Below, piece by piece: positions 46,210-55,828 of a DNA stretch of 64,000 bases (position 1 is the first letter of the stretch; every line of letters starts with the position of its first letter). This DNA is from Klebsiella grimontii (GTDB lineage Bacteria; Pseudomonadota; Gammaproteobacteria; Enterobacterales; Enterobacteriaceae), in the NCBI RefSeq assembly GCF_900200035.1, contig NZ_FZTC01000014.1, forward strand, positions 248,001 through 312,000. The letters are read 5' to 3'. The position numbers and the translations under genes are program-made. The notes beneath the pieces are model-generated. The model saw only the letters and a program-made list of their open reading frames with translations, did no database searches and was not told where the DNA came from.

Positions 46210-47580
46210 TTATGCTTTAATGGTGCTGGCCGTTTTCTGCTTAAACAGGTAGCCGACGCCGAGAACGGCAATCCATACCGGAATAAGGTAAACGGAGATC
46301 GCCATGCCAGGGGTCATCAGCATGATCACCAGTACTCCCGCCATGAACAGCAGGCAAATCCAGTTGCCCAGCGGATACAGCAGCGCCGGGAAGCGGGTCA
46401 CCACGCCCTGCTGCTGCTTAGCGCGACGGAATTTGATATGCGCCAGGCTGATCATCGCCCAGTTGATCACCAGGGCAGAAACTACCAGCGCCATCAGCAG
46501 ACCAAACGCCGATTCCGGCGCGAAGTAGTTAATCAGGACGCACAGCGCGGTCACCAGTGCGGAGACCAGAATAGTGTTGACCGGCACGCCGCGTTTATCG
46601 ACGCTCATCAGCGCTTTTGGCGCGTTACCCTGCTGGGCCAGGCCGAACAGCATACGGCTGTTGCAGTAAACGCAGCTGTTATACACCGAAAGCGCCGCGG
46701 TCAGGACCACGATATTCAGGGCGTTAGCGACAAAGGTATCGCCCAGCTCATGGAAAATCAGGACGAACGGACTGGTATCGGCGGTCACGCGGCTCCATGG
46801 CAGCAGCGAAAGCAGAACGGCCAGCGAGCCCACATAGAAAATCAGAATACGGTAGATAACCTGGTTAGTGGCTTTTGGAATGCTTTGTTCCGGGTTATCC
46901 GCTTCTGCGGCGGTAATACCCACCAGCTCCAGACCGCCGAACGAGAACATAATAATCGCCATCATCATCACCAGCCCGGTGAAGCCGTGCGGCAGGAATC
47001 CGCCTTGCTCCCACAGGTTGCGTACGGTGGCCTGCGGGCCGCCGTTGCCGCTAAACAGCAGCCAGCCGCCGAACAGGATCATCGCCACGACGGCGACAAC
47101 TTTAATGATAGCGAACCAGAACTCCATTTCGCCAAACACTTTGACGTTAGTCAGGTTGATCGCGTTGATGGCGATAAAGAAAATGGCCGCAGAAACCCAG
47201 GTAGGAATTTCCGGCCACCAGAACTGAACGTATTTCCCGACCGCGGTCAGCTCGGCCATCGCGACCAGCACGTAAAGAACCCAGTAGTTCCAGCCGGAAG
47301 CGAAGCCCGCAAAGCCGCCCCAGTATTTGTAGGCAAAATGACTAAATGAACCGGCCACCGGTTCTTCAACGACCATCTCGCCCAACTGACGCATAATCAG
47401 GAAGGCAATAAAACCGGCAATTGCGTAGCCCAGAATAATACCGGGACCTGCATTTTGGATGACGGATGCGCTACCGAGAAACAAGCCGGTACCGATAGCG
47501 CCTCCCAGCGCAATAAGCTGAATATGGCGGTTTTTAAGGCCGCGCTTTAGCCGATCGCCATGCTGTTGACCTTCCATCAT
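46210..47580 (-). CDS. aroP: Aromatic amino acid transporter AroP
   Basis: AroP (456 aa; 457 in E. coli) is a proton-coupled general permease for Phe, Tyr and Trp of the amino acid-polyamine-organocation family, with about 12 membrane spans. The N-terminal signature LGGAIGTGLFLGSASVI is intact. I start at ATG 47580, where CACGAGG precedes the double ATG; the frame could open further upstream to 47751 but that text is unlike AroP. In E. coli TyrR represses it; I did not find a confident TyrR box here. Confidence 0.95.
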   Translation of the reverse strand: MMEGQQHGDRLKRGLKNRHIQLIALGGAIGTGLFLGSASVIQNAGPGIILGYAIAGFIAFLIMRQLGEMVVEEPVAGSFSHFAYKYWGGFAGFASGWNYWVLYVLVAMAELTAVGKYVQFWWPEIPTWVSAAIFFIAINAINLTNVKVFGEMEFWFAIIKVVAVVAMILFGGWLLFSGNGGPQATVRNLWEQGGFLPHGFTGLVMMMAIIMFSFGGLELVGITAAEADNPEQSIPKATNQVIYRILIFYVGSLAVLLSLLPWSRVTADTSPFVLIFHELGDTFVANALNIVVLTAALSVYNSCVYCNSRMLFGLAQQGNAPKALMSVDKRGVPVNTILVSALVTALCVLINYFAPESAFGLLMALVVSALVINWAMISLAHIKFRRAKQQQGVVTRFPALLYPLGNWICLLFMAGVLVIMLMTPGMAISVYLIPVWIAVLGVGYLFKQKTASTIKA

Positions 47581-48159
47581 GAAACCTCGTGTGTGGTTAT
47601 GGTTATTATGTTTGTCCGCGTCATCCTTCAGGTGACTTCTTCGCTGTCCATCCCTGCCTGATAGCATAGTCAGTGAAATTTCAGCGGGCCTGAGCTCCGT
47701 TTTGCCCCGAGTGATGCAACGCACATATTGTTGTGTTTGTGTAATTATCAAATTCCGATGATGTATTTATTTCTTTACGCAAGGCGGAGAGGGAATTCAT
47801 AAAAAGGCCTTTCGTATCATGCAGAATAGTGATAAGCGCCGCTGAATGCACCTGCTTTATGAAGGGATGATGACGAAGCGAGCAAAAAGAAACCATTTGT
47901 AAATCACACCTCAATATTCCGCTCCTACCTCTTCTTTGCCATTTAGTCGCTTTTATTGAATTTATATTCATTAGTTGGTGAGTTGAATCGGTTCAGATAG
48001 CGTAATTTTTCGTTTCGATTAAGTTAACGCTACCTCTTTGTGAGTAAACACAACATTTGTGCAAAGTTACATTTATGAAATGTTATTTCTGTAAGGTTGT
48101 TAAAACGTGCCAGGTTTAATGATTTCAATCAAAACCTGTATGGACAGAAGGTGAATACT
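47581..48159. other. aroP-pdhR intergenic region
   Basis: About 580 bases between divergent genes. It must contain the aroP promoter on the minus strand; a TATGCT near 47670 lacks a good -35. A 39-codon minus-strand frame (47681-47800) with an AAAGG element 7-8 bases before its ATG is described among the findings but is not called as a gene. The right half is AT-rich. Confidence 0.55.
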
Positions 48160-48202
48160 TTGTTACTTTAGCGATACGAACTATGAATTGGTAAGACCAA
48201 TT
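48141..48202 (+). promoter_or_regulatory. pdh promoter and PdhR operator
   Basis: AATTGGTAAGACCAATT (48186-48202) is the palindromic PdhR site ATTGGTNNNACCAAT, the same as in E. coli, where it sits just downstream of the transcription start. A possible promoter is TGGACA (48141-48146) with TACTTT (48164-48169) 17 bases on. Pyruvate releases PdhR from this site and induces pdhR-aceEF-lpd. Confidence 0.85.
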
Positions 48203-48232
48203 GACTCCGGGCTAATGGCAGAGACAGGGAAT

Positions 48233-49012
48233 ATGGCCTACAGCAAGATCCGCCAACCAAAACTATCCGATGTGATAGAGCAGCAGCTGGAGTTTTTAAT
48301 CCTTGAGGGGACGTTGCGCCCCGGTGAAAAACTCCCGCCAGAGCGTGAACTGGCAAAACAGTTCGACGTTTCCCGTCCCTCGCTCCGTGAGGCTATTCAA
48401 CGCCTCGAAGCTAAGGGCTTGTTGCTTCGTCGCCAGGGGGGCGGAACGTTTGTACAAAGCCGCCTGTGGCAGAGCTTCAGCGACCCGCTGGTAGAGCTAC
48501 TGTCCGACCACCCTGAATCCCAATTCGATCTGCTGGAAACCCGTCACGCGCTTGAAGGCATTGCGGCTTATTACGCAGCGCTGCGCAGCAACGATGAAGA
48601 CCGCGAACGTATTCGCGAGCTGCATCAGGCCATTGAACGGGCTCAGCAGTCCGGCGATCTTGACGCCGAATCCGATGCCGTCGTCCAGTATCAAATTGCC
48701 GTCACCGAAGCGGCGCACAATGTGGTGCTGCTCCATCTACTACGCTGTATGGAGCCGATGCTGGCCCAGAACGTTCGCCAGAATTTTGAATTGTTGTACG
48801 CCCGTCGGGAGATGCTCCCGCAGGTCAGCAATCATCGTACTCGAATTTTTGAGGCGATAATCGCCGGGGAACCGGAGCAGGCGCGTGAAGCCTCGCATCG
48901 TCACTTGGCGTTCATTGAGGAAATTTTGCTGGATCGTAGCCGTGAGCAGAGCCGTCGTGAACGCTCGCTGCGTCGTTTACAGCAACGAAAAGATGAGAAC
49001 TCCGGTTCTTAA
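48233..49012 (+). CDS. pdhR: Pyruvate-responsive repressor PdhR
   Basis: PdhR (259 aa; 254 in E. coli) is a GntR/FadR-family repressor of the pyruvate dehydrogenase operon and respiratory genes. The winged helix-turn-helix is at about residues 9-75 ([28 protein letters not shown] core); the C-terminal FCD domain binds pyruvate. The ATG at 48233 gives the E. coli N-terminus [10 protein letters not shown]; the longer frame to 48188 would run through the operator. The tail is slightly longer ([10 protein letters not shown]). Confidence 0.96.
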   Translation: MAYSKIRQPKLSDVIEQQLEFLILEGTLRPGEKLPPERELAKQFDVSRPSLREAIQRLEAKGLLLRRQGGGTFVQSRLWQSFSDPLVELLSDHPESQFDLLETRHALEGIAAYYAALRSNDEDRERIRELHQAIERAQQSGDLDAESDAVVQYQIAVTEAAHNVVLLHLLRCMEPMLAQNVRQNFELLYARREMLPQVSNHRTRIFEAIIAGEPEQAREASHRHLAFIEEILLDRSREQSRRERSLRRLQQRKDENSGS

Positions 49013-49044
49013 GCGCCATTTTTAGAGCGCGGCAACTAAACGCA

Positions 49045-49092
49045 GAACCTGTCTTATTGCATTCTCTGGCGAGAATTCAATGGGACAGGTTC
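49045..49092 (+). promoter_or_regulatory. Stem-loop in the pdhR-aceE leader
   Basis: GAACCTGTC (49045-49053) pairs with GACAGGTTC (49084-49092). Inner arms ATTG/CAAT and ATTCTC/GAGAAT extend the stem around a TGGC loop. There is no T run, so it is not a simple terminator. E. coli has a similar hairpin in this gap, so it is likely a conserved mRNA processing or stability element; its function is inferred. Confidence 0.7.
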
Positions 49093-49131
49093 CAGATTAA
49101 TCAACGATTAGATAGATAAGGAATACCCCCC

Positions 49132-51795
49132 ATGTCAGAACGTTTACCCAATGACGTGGATCCGATCGAAACTCGCGACTGGCTACAGGCGATCGAATCG
49201 GTCATCCGTGAAGAAGGTGTTGAGCGCGCTCAGTATCTTATTGACCAACTCCTTTCTGAAGCCCGCAAAGGCGGGGTGAAAGTGGCTGCTGGCGCATCGA
49301 CCGGCGGTTACGTAAACACTATTGCCGTTGAAGATGAACCGGAATACCCGGGGAATCTGGATCTGGAACGTCGTATCCGTTCTGCGATCCGCTGGAACGC
49401 CATCATGACCGTTCTGCGCGCATCGAAAAAGGATCTCGAACTGGGCGGCCACATGGCTTCCTTCCAGTCTTCCGCAACCTTCTACGAAGTGTGCTTTAAC
49501 CACTTCTTCCGCGCACGCAACGAGCAGGACGGCGGCGACCTGGTTTACTTCCAGGGCCACATCTCTCCGGGCGTCTACGCGCGTGCTTTCCTGGAAGGTC
49601 GTCTGACTGAAGAGCAGATGAACAACTTCCGTCAGGAAGTTCACGGTAAAGGTCTGTCCTCTTATCCGCACCCGAAACTGATGCCGGAATTCTGGCAGTT
49701 CCCGACCGTTTCTATGGGCCTGGGCCCTATCGGCGCGATTTATCAGGCTAAGTTCCTGAAATATCTGGAACATCGTGGTCTGAAAGATACTTCCAAACAA
49801 ACCGTTTACGCCTTCCTGGGCGACGGTGAGATGGACGAACCGGAATCCAAAGGCGCGATCACCATCGCGACCCGTGAGAAACTGGACAACCTGGTTTTCG
49901 TTATCAACTGTAACCTGCAGCGTCTTGACGGCCCGGTTACCGGTAATGGCAAGATCATTAACGAACTGGAAGGCATCTTTGGTGGTGCTGGCTGGAACGT
50001 TATCAAGGTTATCTGGGGCGGACGCTGGGACGAACTGCTGCGTAAAGACACCAGCGGTAAACTGATCCAGCTGATGGAAGAGACCGTTGACGGTGACTAC
50101 CAGACCTTCAAATCCAAAGATGGCGCCTACGTGCGTGAGCACTTCTTCGGTAAATATCCGGAAACCGCAGCGCTGGTTGCCGACTGGACTGACGAGCAGA
50201 TCTGGGCCCTCAACCGCGGCGGCCACGATCCGAAGAAAGTCTATGCTGCACTGAAAAAAGCGCAGGAAACCAAAGGCAAAGCTACCGTTATCCTCGCCCA
50301 TACCATTAAAGGTTACGGCATGGGTGACACCGCTGAAGGTAAAAACATCGCCCACCAGGTTAAGAAAATGAACATGGATGGCGTTCGCTACGTCCGCGAT
50401 CGTTTCAACGTGCCGGTTGCCGATGCGGATATCGAAAAACTGCCGTACGTGACCTTCCCGGAAGGTTCCGAAGAGCACACCTATCTGCACGCCCAGCGTC
50501 AGAAACTGCACGGCTATCTGCCGAGCCGTCAGCCGAACTTCGATGAGAAGCTGGAGCTGCCGACTCTGGAAGATTTCGGGCCGCTGCTGGAAGAGCAGAA
50601 TAAAGAGATCTCTACCACTATCGCGTTCGTTCGTGCCCTGAACGTGATGCTGAAGAACAAATCCATCAAAGACCGCCTCGTGCCGATCATTGCCGATGAA
50701 GCGCGTACCTTTGGTATGGAAGGTCTGTTCCGTCAGATCGGTATCTACAGCCCGAACGGCCAGCAGTACACCCCGCAGGACCGTGAGCAGGTTGCATACT
50801 ACAAAGAAGACGAGAAAGGCCAGATTCTGCAGGAAGGTATCAACGAACTGGGTGCAGGCGCGTCCTGGTTGGCTGCTGCGACCTCCTACAGCACCAACAA
50901 CCTGCCGATGATCCCGTTCTACATCTACTACTCCATGTTCGGGTTCCAGCGTATCGGCGACCTGTGCTGGCAGGCCGGCGACCAGCAGGCTCGCGGCTTC
51001 CTGATCGGTGGTACTTCCGGTCGTACGACGCTGAACGGCGAAGGTCTGCAGCACGAAGATGGCCATAGCCATATTCAGTCTCTGACCATCCCGAACTGTA
51101 TCTCTTACGATCCGTCTTACGCGTACGAAGTTGCGGTCATCATGCACGATGGTCTGGAGCGTATGTACGGTGAGAAACAAGAGAACGTTTACTACTACAT
51201 CACCACGCTGAACGAAAACTACCACATGCCGGCCATGCCGGAAGGCGCCGAGGAAGGTATCCGTAAAGGTATCTACAAACTCGAAACCGTTGAAGGTAGC
51301 AAAGGTAAAGTTCAGCTGCTGGGCTCCGGTTCTATCCTGCGTCACGTTCGTGAAGCCGCGCAGATCCTGGCTAACGACTACGGTGTAGGTTCTGACGTTT
51401 ATAGCGTCACCTCCTTCACCGAACTGGCGCGCGATGGCCAGGATTGTGAACGCTGGAACATGCTGCACCCGCTGGAAACGCCGCGCGTTCCGTATATTGC
51501 TCAGGTGATGAACGACGCTCCGGCAGTCGCATCGACTGACTATATGAAACTGTTCGCTGAGCAGGTTCGTACTTACGTACCGGCCGATGATTACCGCGTA
51601 CTGGGTACCGACGGCTTCGGTCGCTCTGACAGCCGTGAAAACCTGCGTCACCACTTCGAAGTTGACGCTTCCTACGTGGTGGTAGCAGCGCTGGGCGAAC
51701 TGGCTAAACGTGGCGAAATCGATAAGAAAGTGGTTGCTGAAGCCATCACTAAATTCAACATCGATGCAGATAAAGTTAACCCGCGTCTGGCGTAA
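49132..51795 (+). CDS. aceE: Pyruvate dehydrogenase E1 component
   Basis: AceE (887 aa, as in E. coli) decarboxylates pyruvate with thiamine diphosphate and passes the acetyl group to AceF lipoyl arms. The ThDP motif [14 protein letters not shown]...N lies at about residues 229-258, and the conserved H-rich segments ([25 protein letters not shown]) of homodimeric E1 are present. TAAGGAAT precedes the ATG. It is followed by aceF after 14 bases. Confidence 0.98.
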   Translation: MSERLPNDVDPIETRDWLQAIESVIREEGVERAQYLIDQLLSEARKGGVKVAAGASTGGYVNTIAVEDEPEYPGNLDLERRIRSAIRWNAIMTVLRASKKDLELGGHMASFQSSATFYEVCFNHFFRARNEQDGGDLVYFQGHISPGVYARAFLEGRLTEEQMNNFRQEVHGKGLSSYPHPKLMPEFWQFPTVSMGLGPIGAIYQAKFLKYLEHRGLKDTSKQTVYAFLGDGEMDEPESKGAITIATREKLDNLVFVINCNLQRLDGPVTGNGKIINELEGIFGGAGWNVIKVIWGGRWDELLRKDTSGKLIQLMEETVDGDYQTFKSKDGAYVREHFFGKYPETAALVADWTDEQIWALNRGGHDPKKVYAALKKAQETKGKATVILAHTIKGYGMGDTAEGKNIAHQVKKMNMDGVRYVRDRFNVPVADADIEKLPYVTFPEGSEEHTYLHAQRQKLHGYLPSRQPNFDEKLELPTLEDFGPLLEEQNKEISTTIAFVRALNVMLKNKSIKDRLVPIIADEARTFGMEGLFRQIGIYSPNGQQYTPQDREQVAYYKEDEKGQILQEGINELGAGASWLAAATSYSTNNLPMIPFYIYYSMFGFQRIGDLCWQAGDQQARGFLIGGTSGRTTLNGEGLQHEDGHSHIQSLTIPNCISYDPSYAYEVAVIMHDGLERMYGEKQENVYYYITTLNENYHMPAMPEGAEEGIRKGIYKLETVEGSKGKVQLLGSGSILRHVREAAQILANDYGVGSDVYSVTSFTELARDGQDCERWNMLHPLETPRVPYIAQVMNDAPAVASTDYMKLFAEQVRTYVPADDYRVLGTDGFGRSDSRENLRHHFEVDASYVVVAALGELAKRGEIDKKVVAEAITKFNIDADKVNPRLA

Positions 51796-51809
51796 GAGGT
51801 AAAAGAATA

Positions 51810-53699
51810 ATGGCTATCGAAATCAAAGTACCGGACATCGGGGCTGATGAAGTTGAAATCACCGAGATTCTGGTCAAAGTGGGCGACAAAGTTGAAGCTG
51901 AACAGTCGCTGATCACCGTAGAAGGCGACAAAGCCTCTATGGAAGTTCCGTCTCCGCAGGCTGGCGTCGTTAAAGAGATCAAAGTCTCCGTCGGCGACAA
52001 AACCGAGACCGGTAAACTGATCATGATTTTCGATTCCGCCGATGGTGCAGCAGCCGCTGCACCTGCGCAGGAAGAGAAGAAAGAAGCCGCTCCGGCCGCC
52101 GCAGCACCGGCAGCCGCCAGCGCGAAAGAAGTTCATGTACCGGATATCGGCGGTGATGAAGTTGAAGTCACGGAAATCATGGTCAAAGTGGGCGACACCA
52201 TCGCCGCTGAACAATCCCTGATTACCGTAGAAGGCGACAAAGCTTCTATGGAAGTACCGGCGCCGTTCGCGGGCACCGTGAAAGAGATCAAAATCAACAC
52301 CGGCGACAAAGTGTCCACGGGTTCCCTGATCATGATCTTCGAAGTGGCGGGCGCAGCGCCTGCCGCAGCTCCGGCAAAAGCGGAAGCCGCTCCGGCTGCT
52401 GCTGCACCGGCAGCTTCGGGTTCTAAAGAAGTTCACGTTCCGGATATCGGCGGTGATGAAGTTGAAGTGACCGAAGTGATGGTAAAAGTGGGCGATAAAA
52501 TTGCCGCTGAACAGTCACTGATCACTGTTGAAGGCGACAAAGCTTCCATGGAAGTGCCGGCGCCGTTCGCGGGTACCGTGAAAGAGATCAAAATCAGCAC
52601 CGGCGACAAAGTTTCCACCGGTTCTCTGATCATGGTCTTCGAAGTGGAAGGCGCTGCGCCTGCCGCGGCTCCGGCCGCAGCCGCTCCGGCTCCTGCTGCA
52701 GCACCGGCTCAGGCGGCTAAACCTGCCGCAGCGCCTGCTGCAAAAGCGGAAGGCAAATCTGAGTTTGCTGAAAACGACGCTTACGTTCACGCAACGCCGC
52801 TGATTCGTCGTCTGGCGCGCGAGTTCGGCGTCAACCTGGCGAAAGTGAAAGGTTCCGGTCGTAAAGGCCGTATCCTGCGCGAAGACGTTCAGGCCTACGT
52901 GAAAGAAGCGGTTAAACGCGCTGAAGCCGCGCCTGCTGCTACCGGCGGCGGTATCCCGGGCATGCTGCCGTGGCCGAAAGTGGACTTCAGCAAGTTTGGT
53001 GAAGTGGAAGAAGTTGAACTGGGCCGCATCCAGAAGATCTCTGGCGCTAACCTGAGCCGTAACTGGGTGATGATCCCGCACGTTACGCACTTCGACAAAA
53101 CCGATATCACCGATCTGGAAGCGTTCCGTAAACAGCAGAACGCCGAAGCTGAGAAGCGTAAGCTGGACGTGAAATTCACTCCGGTTGTCTTCATCATGAA
53201 AGCCGTTGCCGCGGCGCTTGAGCAGATGCCGCGCTTCAACAGCTCCCTGTCTGAAGATGCTCAGCGTCTGACGCTGAAGAAATACATCAACATCGGTGTG
53301 GCGGTTGATACCCCGAATGGTCTGGTTGTTCCGGTCTTTAAAGACGTGAACAAGAAGAGCATTACCGAGCTGTCTCGTGAACTGACCGTGATTTCTAAGA
53401 AAGCGCGTGATGGTAAGCTGACCGCTGGCGAAATGCAGGGTGGTTGCTTCACTATCTCCAGCATCGGCGGCCTGGGTACCACCCACTTCGCGCCGATTGT
53501 GAACGCGCCGGAAGTGGCTATCCTCGGTGTGTCTAAATCCGCGATGGAGCCGGTATGGAATGGTAAAGAGTTCGTGCCGCGTCTGATGATGCCGATCTCT
53601 CTGTCCTTCGACCACCGCGTGATCGACGGTGCTGATGGTGCGCGCTTTATCACCATCATCAACAATATGCTGAGCGACATTCGCCGCCTGGTGATGTAA
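51810..53699 (+). CDS. aceF: Dihydrolipoamide acetyltransferase (PDH E2)
   Basis: AceF (629 aa; 630 in E. coli) forms the 24-mer core of the pyruvate dehydrogenase complex and transfers acetyl to CoA. Three lipoyl domains carry the lipoylated lysines K41, K144 and K244 in EGDKASMEV. Ala/Pro-rich linkers separate them. The peripheral-subunit-binding domain is near 326-365 ([16 protein letters not shown]), and the catalytic domain ends with the conserved [15 protein letters not shown]. The three nearly identical lipoyl repeats are a target for recombination. Confidence 0.98.
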   Translation: MAIEIKVPDIGADEVEITEILVKVGDKVEAEQSLITVEGDKASMEVPSPQAGVVKEIKVSVGDKTETGKLIMIFDSADGAAAAAPAQEEKKEAAPAAAAPAAASAKEVHVPDIGGDEVEVTEIMVKVGDTIAAEQSLITVEGDKASMEVPAPFAGTVKEIKINTGDKVSTGSLIMIFEVAGAAPAAAPAKAEAAPAAAAPAASGSKEVHVPDIGGDEVEVTEVMVKVGDKIAAEQSLITVEGDKASMEVPAPFAGTVKEIKISTGDKVSTGSLIMVFEVEGAAPAAAPAAAAPAPAAAPAQAAKPAAAPAAKAEGKSEFAENDAYVHATPLIRRLAREFGVNLAKVKGSGRKGRILREDVQAYVKEAVKRAEAAPAATGGGIPGMLPWPKVDFSKFGEVEEVELGRIQKISGANLSRNWVMIPHVTHFDKTDITDLEAFRKQQNAEAEKRKLDVKFTPVVFIMKAVAAALEQMPRFNSSLSEDAQRLTLKKYINIGVAVDTPNGLVVPVFKDVNKKSITELSRELTVISKKARDGKLTAGEMQGGCFTISSIGGLGTTHFAPIVNAPEVAILGVSKSAMEPVWNGKEFVPRLMMPISLSFDHRVIDGADGARFITIINNMLSDIRRLVM

Positions 53700-53703
53700 G
53701 CGA

Positions 53704-53730
53704 AAAGCCGGCCTGACGGCCGGCTTTTTT
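53704..53730 (+). terminator. Rho-independent terminator after aceF
   Basis: AAGCCGGCC and GGCCGGCTT pair around TGAC, followed by a T run. It lies directly past the aceF stop. lpd therefore depends on its own promoter plus read-through, as in E. coli. Confidence 0.9.
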
Positions 53731-53903
53731 CTGGTAATCTCTTATCCGTTTTGAAGTTACCAGCAATAAAGGACAAAATCGTTTGCCGTTTGTTGTTTCA
53801 AAATTGTTAACAATTTTGTAAAATGCTTGCGGATAGAACGTCCCGGTGGACATGGGCGTAAAAACAATAGCGTCAGACCCGCCGGATACAAATTACAGAG
53901 GTC
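53731..53903 (+). promoter_or_regulatory. lpd promoter region with 20-base palindrome
   Basis: This gap holds a 20-base perfect palindrome, CAAAATTGTTAACAATTTTG (53799-53818), overlapping a TGTAAAAT element at 53817-53824. The gene lpd has its own promoter here in E. coli, subject to ArcA and other control. The GTTAAC core resembles part of the ArcA consensus but I cannot prove the regulator. Confidence 0.65.
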
Positions 53904-53906
53904 ATG

Positions 53907-55331
53907 ATGAGTACTGAAATCAAAACTCAGGTCGTGGTACTTGGGGCAGGCCCCGCAGGTTATTCTGCTGCCTTCCGTTGCGCTGATTTAGGTCTGGAAA
54001 CCGTCATCGTAGAACGTTACAGCACCCTCGGCGGTGTTTGCCTGAACGTCGGCTGTATCCCTTCTAAAGCACTGCTGCACGTTGCTAAAGTTATCGAAGA
54101 AGCGAAAGCGCTGGCCGAACACGGCATCGTTTTCGGTGAGCCGAAAACCGACATTGACAAGATTCGCACCTGGAAAGAAAAAGTCATCACTCAGCTGACC
54201 GGCGGTCTGGCTGGCATGGCCAAAGGGCGTAAAGTGAAGGTGGTTAACGGTCTGGGTAAATTTACCGGCGCTAACACCCTGGAAGTGGAAGGCGAAAACG
54301 GCAAAACCGTGATCAACTTCGACAACGCTATCATCGCGGCGGGTTCCCGTCCGATCGAACTGCCGTTCATTCCGCATGAAGATCCGCGCGTATGGGACTC
54401 CACCGATGCGCTGGAGCTGAAAACCGTACCAAAACGCCTGCTGGTTATGGGCGGCGGTATCATCGGTCTGGAAATGGGTACCGTATACCATGCGCTGGGT
54501 TCAGAGATTGACGTGGTTGAAATGTTCGACCAGGTGATCCCGGCAGCAGATAAAGACGTGGTGAAAGTCTTCACCAAGCGCATCAGTAAGAAATTTAACC
54601 TGATGCTGGAAACCAAAGTGACCGCCGTTGAAGCGAAAGAAGACGGTATCTACGTTTCCATGGAAGGCAAAAAAGCCCCGGCTGAAGCGCAGCGCTATGA
54701 CGCCGTGCTGGTGGCTATCGGTCGCGTGCCGAACGGTAAAAACCTCGATGCCGGTAAAGCAGGCGTTGAAGTTGACGAGCGTGGCTTTATCCGCGTTGAC
54801 AAACAGCTGCGTACCAACGTGCCGCATATCTTCGCTATCGGCGATATCGTCGGTCAGCCGATGCTGGCGCACAAAGGCGTTCACGAAGGCCACGTTGCTG
54901 CCGAAGTTATCGCCGGCATGAAGCACTACTTCGATCCGAAAGTGATTCCGTCCATCGCCTATACCGAGCCGGAAGTTGCATGGGTTGGCCTGACGGAGAA
55001 AGAAGCGAAAGAGAAAGGCATCAGCTACGAAACCGCCACCTTCCCGTGGGCTGCTTCTGGCCGTGCTATCGCTTCCGACTGCGCTGACGGTATGACCAAA
55101 CTGATTTTCGACAAAGAATCTCATCGCGTTATCGGCGGAGCAATTGTCGGCACCAACGGCGGCGAGCTGCTGGGTGAAATCGGTCTGGCGATCGAAATGG
55201 GCTGTGACGCTGAAGATATCGCGCTGACCATCCACGCTCACCCGACTCTGCACGAGTCCGTTGGCCTGGCGGCAGAAGTCTTCGAAGGTAGCATCACCGA
55301 CCTGCCGAACGCGAAAGCGAAGAAAAAGTAA
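53907..55331 (+). CDS. lpd: Dihydrolipoamide dehydrogenase (E3)
   Basis: Lpd (474 aa) reoxidises dihydrolipoyl groups of pyruvate and 2-oxoglutarate dehydrogenases and the glycine cleavage system, passing electrons to NAD+. FAD-binding GAGPAG is at residues 13-18, redox-active C45 and C50 in GGVCLNVGC, and the C-terminal HPTLHE motif supplies the active-site His and Glu. The second of two adjacent ATGs is used because GAGG is 5 bases before it. A terminator follows at 55352. Confidence 0.98.
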   Translation: MSTEIKTQVVVLGAGPAGYSAAFRCADLGLETVIVERYSTLGGVCLNVGCIPSKALLHVAKVIEEAKALAEHGIVFGEPKTDIDKIRTWKEKVITQLTGGLAGMAKGRKVKVVNGLGKFTGANTLEVEGENGKTVINFDNAIIAAGSRPIELPFIPHEDPRVWDSTDALELKTVPKRLLVMGGGIIGLEMGTVYHALGSEIDVVEMFDQVIPAADKDVVKVFTKRISKKFNLMLETKVTAVEAKEDGIYVSMEGKKAPAEAQRYDAVLVAIGRVPNGKNLDAGKAGVEVDERGFIRVDKQLRTNVPHIFAIGDIVGQPMLAHKGVHEGHVAAEVIAGMKHYFDPKVIPSIAYTEPEVAWVGLTEKEAKEKGISYETATFPWAASGRAIASDCADGMTKLIFDKESHRVIGGAIVGTNGGELLGEIGLAIEMGCDAEDIALTIHAHPTLHESVGLAAEVFEGSITDLPNAKAKKK

Positions 55332-55351
55332 GTTTTTCTTTCAGGCAAAAT

Positions 55352-55382
55352 CAAAAAGCGGCTCAGTGAGCCGCTTTTTTTA
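55352..55382 (+). terminator. Rho-independent terminator after lpd
   Basis: AAAAAGCGGCTC and GAGCCGCTTTTTTT form a stem with a small loop followed by a T run, about 20 bases past the lpd stop. Confidence 0.93.
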
Positions 55383-55493
55383 TCGGTGATGTTTAGAACT
55401 GTGTCGCCGTTAATAAAATTGCACACCTTATTAATTCCTGGAAAATAGTAACTATGTAAACTTATAGGTAGTCAACTATATGTGAGGTATGCG

Positions 55494-55778
55494 ATGAAAA
55501 GGCTTTTAACCACCACTCTCCTGGCTGCAACGTTGGTTTCTGGTATGGCCTGCGCGGCGGATGCCGCGATTCCCTGGGCTGATAACAGCGGCGGTACCGA
55601 AAGCACCCATATTGCCGCTATGGGCCAGGATTTGAATATACAGCATCAGCAAATAACGAAGACCAGCGAAGGCGTATGGGCGGCGAACTCCGGTAGCATC
55701 AGCGCTGATGAAGCGGCGTTGACCAGCACTAAACCGGCTTTTGCCGGCTACCCGTCTCTGATGCCTCATCAGGGCTAA
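55494..55778 (+). CDS. Small secreted protein of unknown function
   Basis: A 94-codon frame with an ATG six bases after GAGG. Residues 1-21 are a signal peptide (KR, then LLTTTLLAATLVSGMACA) with an AxA-like cleavage site, so a mature protein of about 72 residues is expected in the periplasm. The mature part is rich in Ser, Thr, Ala and Gly and has no cysteine. I do not recognise a domain, although GTG at 55482 could extend it by four residues. It lies between lpd and a convergent terminator and is absent from my memory of E. coli K-12. Confidence 0.7.
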   Translation: MKRLLTTTLLAATLVSGMACAADAAIPWADNSGGTESTHIAAMGQDLNIQHQQITKTSEGVWAANSGSISADEAALTSTKPAFAGYPSLMPHQG

Positions 55779-55794
55779 GCCAACGTAGTGATAC

Positions 55795-55827
55795 TGCCCG
55801 GCAGCGCCATATCGCGCCGGGCATTTT
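55795..55827. terminator. Bidirectional terminator between the small secreted gene and the DUF2950 gene
   Basis: TGCCCGGC and GCCGGGCA pair around 13 bases, followed by a short T-rich tract (ATTTTACT) on the plus strand. It lies 17 bases past the stop of the small gene and ends just before the DUF2950 gene's stop. Confidence 0.65.
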
Positions 55828-55828
55828 A

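Noticed and set aside
49183..51654. 823-codon minus-strand frame opposite aceE
   Set aside because: This long frame is the mirror of a strongly biased coding strand; the aceE protein explains the region entirely and the frame has no ribosome site or known product.
51810..52650. Internal repeats in aceF as a DNA repeat array
   Set aside because: The three repeats are lipoyl domains, a normal feature of E2 subunits in enterobacteria, not a separate repetitive element.
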